Shown piece by piece: positions 6,396 through 9,818 of a stretch of 9,818 nt of DNA. The stretch lies in NCBI GenBank assembly GCA_005776545.1, contig SXOY01000064.1, positions 1-9,818 of the forward strand, given 5' to 3'. Source of the stretch: Planctomycetia bacterium. GTDB lineage: Bacteria > Planctomycetota > Phycisphaerae > Phycisphaerales > UBA1924. The notes beneath the pieces were generated by a model. It ran no database searches and had not been told where the DNA came from. It was given only the letters and a program-made list of their open reading frames with translations. Position numbers and translations under genes: made by a program. How positions within the stretch are numbered: position 1 is the first letter of the stretch; every line of letters starts with the position of its first letter.

Positions 6396-7391
6396 TTGCG
6401 GCAGTAGCCTTTCGACCGTTTCCAGACAGGCATGGAGGTACTTGGGATGCCCTTCTGCCGAAACAAACGACAAGGCAGTGGATGCCATCAAGACCCTTCG
6501 GATATTGGCGAGATCAACATAGCCCGGATCTGGCATTCCGCGATCTCGATGCAGCTTGCCCAGGACTGTGACGGGCTTGACCCCACAAAGCAACTCGGGC
6601 TTTGCCCAAAACTGGCGTTCCAAGTAGAGCGCATCCTCCAACCAATGTCCGGGGTGTACTAACGCCATGTCGATGAGCACACAGCCCTTGGTTGAACCAA
6701 ACCGCCGCATGGCGTTTCCACCATGAAAATCTCCATGGCACCAGGTATTCAGCGGCCGGGAATTCCACCGAGCCACCATGAGAATCAATATCTTCTGAAC
6801 TCGCTTGATGGCTTCGTTCCAGCGTTGGCTCTCTGGGATGCCGCCGGCCTTGCACGCATGGCGCGATTTGTCTGCCAGCATTTCCCAATCTTCAAACGTC
6901 GGCTTGCCTTCCACCGGCTGTATGGCAACCGCCTGCTTATGAAATGCATCCAGTGATGTCAGCATCTCGTGAATAGACGATTCGCTGAGATCATGTGAAA
7001 GCGTCACGGGGGCAAGCCGTTCGGTGATCATCCAGGCGATGTCATATCCGCCTAATTCTGTGCCGCATGCGATCACGCGAGGTGTAGGCCGATCGCACAC
7101 CAACTCAGAATCAAACTCAGTTTCAGAGACTTCACCTAGCGCCTTTGTCCATCGCAACTCCGAAGGACCAACTGGAAGTTTCACTAACACTTTCACTTTT
7201 GTGCCGCGTGCGGTGGTCCATTCTGAAAAACCAGTCGCCGCCCCACCATGTTGCCAGGAAACTCGAAACCACTCGATCGGGCCAAGCTGGCCATTGCAGT
7301 GAGTACGCAGCGCAGGGCCGAGCGACTCGGCCAGCGATTTGCTGGACGTTGTATTCGGCGGGCGATGTGCGGGAAGATCGTGTTGAGGCAT
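6384..7391 (-). CDS. APH-family phosphotransferase, substrate unknown
   Basis: A 335-residue protein with the aminoglycoside phosphotransferase/choline kinase fold, expected to move phosphate from ATP to a small molecule in the cytoplasm. Visible motifs are the N-lobe Lys in KVLVKLPVG (about 71), the catalytic loop CHGDFHGGN (about 218-226, with catalytic Asp221 and Asn226) and the metal-binding Asp in VLIDMALVHPG (about 241), then EDALYLERQFW, the usual helix after it. The fold is complete and probably active. The substrate cannot be read from sequence; sugars, choline-like compounds or antibiotics are all possible, and calling it a resistance gene would be unsupported. I chose the ATG at 7391; a GTG at 7403 in the same frame is the alternative. 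It follows the second ExbD gene by about 84 bp without a good terminator between, so partial co-transcription is possible. Confidence 0.85.
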   Translation of the reverse strand: MPQHDLPAHRPPNTTSSKSLAESLGPALRTHCNGQLGPIEWFRVSWQHGGAATGFSEWTTARGTKVKVLVKLPVGPSELRWTKALGEVSETEFDSELVCDRPTPRVIACGTELGGYDIAWMITERLAPVTLSHDLSESSIHEMLTSLDAFHKQAVAIQPVEGKPTFEDWEMLADKSRHACKAGGIPESQRWNEAIKRVQKILILMVARWNSRPLNTWCHGDFHGGNAMRRFGSTKGCVLIDMALVHPGHWLEDALYLERQFWAKPELLCGVKPVTVLGKLHRDRGMPDPGYVDLANIRRVLMASTALSFVSAEGHPKYLHACLETVERLLPQLPH

Positions 7392-7475
7392 GCCTGCAAT
7401 CACAAATCAGGTCAACCAGAGAGTATCAGATGATTGCCCCGATGGAAAGCAAATCGGCAACACGAAGACCGAAAT

Positions 7476-7964
7476 TCACTTCTCGGTCGATGCCAGGCCA
7501 ACTTTGTCAATTCCCAGCTTCTGGCAGATCGAGTGTATCTGCACAACATCCGAATAAGGGACCGTCAACGCGGGGTCAATAAGCACCACGATCTTGGTCA
7601 ATTCGTGCGAACGGCTCAACTCGGTGAGTCGAGCCTGCAAAAGCTTCAGGGCCGCCCCCGACTCCGCCGCCGGCACCGCCGGAGCCTCCCCGATCGATTC
7701 GGTCCACTTTGCCAAGGTGGCTCCATTCTTAAACTCAAGTTGGACTCGAATACGCACCAGCTCATCTTTTGGAGGCTGGACCGTGGCCGATGGCTTGGGT
7801 GGCAGTGTCGAGCGAAGCAACCACGTTGGTCCCAGAATCGAGGCGCTCGCCATAAAGAAAATCAGAATCACCATGACCACATCAACCATCGGAGTCATGT
7901 TGGGGCCGATATGCCCTTCATAGATCTGAAGTGCGGTCTTGCGGCGCGAAAGCAATGAGCTCAT
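7476..7964 (-). CDS. ExbD/TolR family protein, second copy
   Basis: A 162-residue inner membrane protein with a short cytoplasmic N-terminus, one membrane helix (about 24-45) and a periplasmic domain. The helix region GPNMTPMVDVVMVILIFF holds the family Asp (Asp28), which takes part in proton-driven work with ExbB/TolQ. The periplasmic part ends in IVVLIDPALTVPYSDVVQIH, the usual ExbD/TolR beta-alpha region. A Pro-rich linker (54-66) and an insert rich in Ala and Glu (90-104) are longer than in the first copy. The ATG at 7964 overlaps the stop of the previous gene as ATGA, showing translational coupling. An upstream in-frame ATG at 8021 would lie well inside that gene and is rejected. Confidence 0.9.
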   Translation of the reverse strand: MSSLLSRRKTALQIYEGHIGPNMTPMVDVVMVILIFFMASASILGPTWLLRSTLPPKPSATVQPPKDELVRIRVQLEFKNGATLAKWTESIGEAPAVPAAESGAALKLLQARLTELSRSHELTKIVVLIDPALTVPYSDVVQIHSICQKLGIDKVGLASTEK

Positions 7965-8392
7965 TCGCCACCCCCGCGTTCGGTGACAAGACGAATAGCA
8001 GTAAATCCAACTTTGCGGCACAAGGTAACGACAGGTTCGACATCGCCGTAACTCAGCGTTTTATCCGCCCGCAGCAGTACCTGTGAATCTGGCTGGTTTA
8101 GGCGGCGGCGAGTCAAGTACTCTTCAAGCTGCGAGATAGACAGCGCTATGCCATCGATCACCAAAGCCGTTTCCCCCGGCTTCACGGATGCGACATTTAC
8201 GACGACCTTGGCCAGATCTGTTTCGGTTTTGCCGGAAGCGGAGTTGGGCAGATTTACTCTTGCGCCGTGCTCGCTTGCGAGGCGACCGACAATCAAGAAA
8301 AAGATGATCAACACCATGATCACGTCGATCATCGGTGTGACATTGATCTTTGCCACGCCAGTGCGAGAGTGATGGAGTGAGCGAATTCGCAT
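7961..8392 (-). CDS. ExbD/TolR family protein, first copy
   Basis: A 143-residue inner membrane protein, one half of the proton-channel partner for the ExbB-like protein encoded just before it. The N-terminus is basic (MRIRSLHHSR), then comes INVTPMIDVIMVLIIFFLIV (16-35), with the conserved channel Asp at 23. The periplasmic domain (about 40-143) ends with VLLRADKTLSYGDVEPVV, typical of ExbD. The start is 3 bp after the stop of the ExbB-like gene. The stop overlaps the next ExbD start by 4 bp. The two ExbD proteins differ clearly in sequence, so a hetero-oligomeric stator or different periplasmic partners are possible (inference). Confidence 0.93.
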   Translation of the reverse strand: MRIRSLHHSRTGVAKINVTPMIDVIMVLIIFFLIVGRLASEHGARVNLPNSASGKTETDLAKVVVNVASVKPGETALVIDGIALSISQLEEYLTRRRLNQPDSQVLLRADKTLSYGDVEPVVTLCRKVGFTAIRLVTERGGGE

Positions 8393-8395
8393 GGG

Positions 8396-9154
8396 TTATG
8401 CGGCGGACACTTTGGCGGCGGGCTGCTCGGAGGACGGGATTGCCTCAACGATGTCGCTGGCAAGAACCAAGCCGCGAGTGCATATGCGATCGACAATGGG
8501 ACGGTAGATTCCGTAGACCAATAGATTTGGAATCGCCAGTACCAGGCCCAAAAGAGTGTGAAAGAGTGCTTTGGAAATGCCTTCGGATAGCAGCGTTGCA
8601 TTGGCATCGCCACCGGCTTGCCCCAGCGTGGTGAATGCAAGGACCATTCCCCACACAGTTCCAGCAAGTCCGATCAACGGACCGAGATTGCCGATCACGT
8701 TGAGGAACTCGATGCGGCGGAAAGCGCGGCCTGACTCTTCTGCGCTGGCAAGTTCGGCGGCCTCGCGGATTGAATTGCGAGAGCGGCCCATGCCGCGAAG
8801 TGCGGCAAGAACTATGTTAGAGACAAAAGTCCCATCAGCGATCGCAGTTTCTTTGAGATCATCAAATCGGCCCGCAGCGGCGAGAGATCGAAGGCGATCG
8901 ATAACGTTGGAAGGGAGCATCTTGGACTCGCGCACTTCGATCAGACAGATGAAAATCACGGTGAACGAAGCGAGTGATCCAAGGAGGATCAGAACAGTAA
9001 AGAAATCGAATGACTGCTTAAAGAGATCCCAGACTTTGATGCCGCCTGAAGTTGCAGCATTATCACTCGGTGCCGCGGCGTAGGCCGCAAATGTGATGAA
9101 AACGCACGCAATTGAGACACAGAGGAAGATGGGCTTACTAATGAGTTGTCGCAT
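8396..9154 (-). CDS. MotA/TolQ/ExbB proton channel family protein
   Basis: A 252-residue inner membrane protein that would form, with the ExbD proteins, a proton-driven motor delivering energy to periplasmic or outer membrane parts. The N-terminus (1-28) is a signal-like hydrophobic segment ending AAYAAA, then a short periplasmic piece. Membrane helix one is about 51-73 (FFTVLILLGSLASFTVIFIC). A cytoplasmic stretch (75-150) follows. Helices two and three are about 153-177 (GNLGPLIGLAGTVWGMVLAF, the family signature) and 196-217 (ALFHTLLGLVLAIPNLLVYG). The start is the ATG at 9154. It is first of the three-gene operon, 3 bp ahead of the first ExbD. No TonB or TolA gene is seen nearby, so the load is unknown. 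I cannot tell TolQ from ExbB by sequence alone. Confidence 0.93.
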   Translation of the reverse strand: MRQLISKPIFLCVSIACVFITFAAYAAAPSDNAATSGGIKVWDLFKQSFDFFTVLILLGSLASFTVIFICLIEVRESKMLPSNVIDRLRSLAAAGRFDDLKETAIADGTFVSNIVLAALRGMGRSRNSIREAAELASAEESGRAFRRIEFLNVIGNLGPLIGLAGTVWGMVLAFTTLGQAGGDANATLLSEGISKALFHTLLGLVLAIPNLLVYGIYRPIVDRICTRGLVLASDIVEAIPSSEQPAAKVSAA

Positions 9155-9200
9155 AAGAGTTGTGGGAAGGTAGTCAAGAATTGAATCAAACGTGTCGCAG

Positions 9201-9261
9201 TGGACAATACAGGCAATCGAGCATGTTCAGTTCAGGGTAAGTCGCTCTGGACAGTACAGGC
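9201..9261. repeat. Imperfect 14-bp direct repeat upstream of the ExbB operon
   Basis: TGGACAATACAGGC (9201-9214) and TGGACAGTACAGGC (9248-9261) match at 13 of 14 positions, with starts 47 bp apart, in the gap between the 5S terminator and the ExbB-like gene. On the minus strand each reads GCCTGTA-TGTCCA with one variable base. They could be regulator sites or tandem weak -10 elements (TGTATT and TGTACT). No clear promoter was identified in this gap. Confidence 0.45.
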
Positions 9262-9350
9262 TTCAGGCATCAGAGAAACCAAAGCCCGGACCCTTGCGAT
9301 CAGCTACACCTGAAGTGAAACCTGTCGAGGCACTAGAAATAATGCGGCCC

Positions 9351-9391
9351 AAAAAAAGAAGCACCCCTCGGAGGTTTACCTTCGAGGGGTG
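9351..9391 (-). terminator. Intrinsic terminator of the rRNA operon
   Basis: Read on the minus strand, CACCCCTCG (9391-9383) pairs with CGAGGGGTG (9370-9362), nine perfect base pairs, with further AGG/CCT pairing inside. After the stem come CTTC and seven Ts (9357-9351). It begins about 5 nt past the 5S 3' end, the expected place for the end of the operon. Confidence 0.92.
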
Positions 9392-9395
9392 AAAA

Positions 9396-9501
9396 GCCGG
9401 CGACGACCTACTTTCCCGCAGTGCAGTATCATTGGCAACGTGGGCTTAACTGCCGTGTTCGGGAAGGGAACGGGTGTTGCCCCACGTTTATGGTCACCGA
9501 C
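9396..9501 (-). rRNA. rrf: 5S ribosomal RNA
   Basis: The minus strand has the hallmark loop sequence ACACCCGTTCCC...CCGAACACGG.AGTTAAGCC and the 3' part GCGGGAAAGTAGGTC. Helix I is formed by GTCGGTGAC at the 5' end (9501-9493) and GTCGCCGGC at the 3' end (9404-9396), nine pairs including G-U, which sets the ends to within a few bases. At about 106 nt it is clearly shorter than the usual 115-120 nt, in keeping with the reduced 5S known in planctomycetes. It is a structural RNA of the large ribosomal subunit and is encoded last in its operon. Confidence 0.93.
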
Positions 9502-9506
9502 AAACT

Positions 9507-9532
9507 CTGGTCTGACTTTTCAGTCAGACCAG
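9507..9532 (-). other. Hairpin just upstream of the 5S gene
   Basis: Ten perfect base pairs (CTGGTCTGAC with GTCAGACCAG) close a 6-nt loop, ending only about 5 nt before the 5S 5' end. It probably guides processing of the precursor transcript, for example as a stem for an RNase. No run of T follows, so it is not a terminator. Confidence 0.55.
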
Positions 9533-9563
9533 CATGAGTCAATTGGGATGGCAAGCCAGGAAA

Positions 9564-9584
9564 CGAGTTCAAACTTTGGACTCG
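9564..9584 (-). other. Near-palindrome in the 23S-5S spacer
   Basis: CGAGTCCAAA and TTTGAACTCG (minus strand) are separated by one base and match at 9 of 10 positions. In RNA the loop would have to open the inner pairs. It may be a second processing element. A further GTTGC-G-GCAAC dyad (9669-9679) lies close to the 23S end. No tRNA gene lies in this spacer. Confidence 0.35.
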
Positions 9585-9684
9585 AACTAAAACTCTACCT
9601 TGGACTAAATCAGATAAGCGATAAACAAAGCGTGCGTTGATGAACCAAGCAGTTGGGCAATTTTTAAGGTTGCGGCAACTGATT

Positions 9685-9818
9685 GGTATGATCGAGCTTC
9701 GACCGTTAGTACCACTCCACTAAAGGACTCTCATCCTGTACATGCGTGGCCTATCAACCTGGTGGTCTACCAGGGGTCTTACGTCTTGCGACAACCAAAC
9801 CTAGTCTTCAGGGGGGCT
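9685..9818 (-). rRNA. rrl: 23S ribosomal RNA, 3' end (partial)
   Basis: The minus strand from the window edge contains the conserved tail of 23S: AAGACCCCTGGTAGACCACC, then GGTTGATAGGCCACGCATG and GGTACTAACGGTCGAAGC. The 3' end is placed near 9685 by comparing the distance after GGTACTAA with other bacteria; the exact base is uncertain. The 5' part lies beyond the window. It precedes the 5S gene by about 180 nt in the same orientation. Confidence 0.92.

Noticed and set aside
6278..6466. Longer start for the Hc1-like gene, overlapping the phosphotransferase gene
   Set aside because: The extra 63 residues show no similarity to the family and would lie partly across the promoter and the neighbour's coding end; the ATG at 6277 has a better ribosome binding site.
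9389..9640. Plus-strand open frame of 83 codons
   Set aside because: It lies antisense across the 5S gene and spacer, which are clear RNA features.
1..9818. CRISPR array, insertion sequence, prophage or defence island
   Set aside because: No regularly spaced repeats, transposase, integrase or known defence domain was seen on reading both strands.

Overview
The window looks like chromosomal DNA from a planctomycete, most likely class Phycisphaerae. Four things point there: an unusually short 5S rRNA gene (about 106 nt), a secreted protein ending in a PTPG-type PEP-CTERM tail with an arginine cluster, an ECF sigma factor of the planctomycete-rich TIGR02999/PF07638 type beside a membrane-spanning Ser/Thr kinase with a TPR-like C-terminal part, and a miniature Hc1-type histone-like protein. 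Assignment is by family recognition only, with no database search. Every gene I can support lies on the minus strand, so the window is described from its right end leftwards.

Right end (9818 to about 9350): the 3' end of a 23S rRNA gene, a spacer of roughly 180 nt with hairpins and no tRNA, a 5S rRNA gene, and a strong intrinsic terminator. A gap of about 200 bp with an imperfect 14-bp direct repeat follows. Next comes a tight ExbB/TolQ-ExbD-ExbD operon (9154 to 7476; 3-bp gap, then a 4-bp ATGA overlap), probably an energy-coupling motor in the inner membrane. An APH-type small-molecule phosphotransferase (7391 to 6384) follows after about 84 bp.

Middle (6395 to 4541): a good sigma-70-type promoter lies across the end of the phosphotransferase gene. 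It should drive three close genes: a 60-residue Hc1-like histone, a FabZ-like hydroxyacyl-ACP dehydratase, and class I mannose-6-phosphate isomerase (manA). A 428-bp gap (4540 to 4113) holds an inverted repeat, a plus-strand hairpin and a promoter.

Left part (4112 to 21): an ECF sigma factor, a Ser/Thr kinase with one membrane segment and a TPR-like C-terminal half, and a PEP-CTERM exported protein, with gaps of about 195 and 174 bp. The kinase-sigma pairing resembles planctomycete ECF-STK modules in which a kinase may take the place of an anti-sigma factor. A periodic CACAGATG-type intergenic repeat sits between sigma factor and kinase. I found no CRISPR array, transposase, prophage or tRNA gene. 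The most promising leads for new biology are the sigma-kinase-exported-protein cassette and the mini-histone operon.
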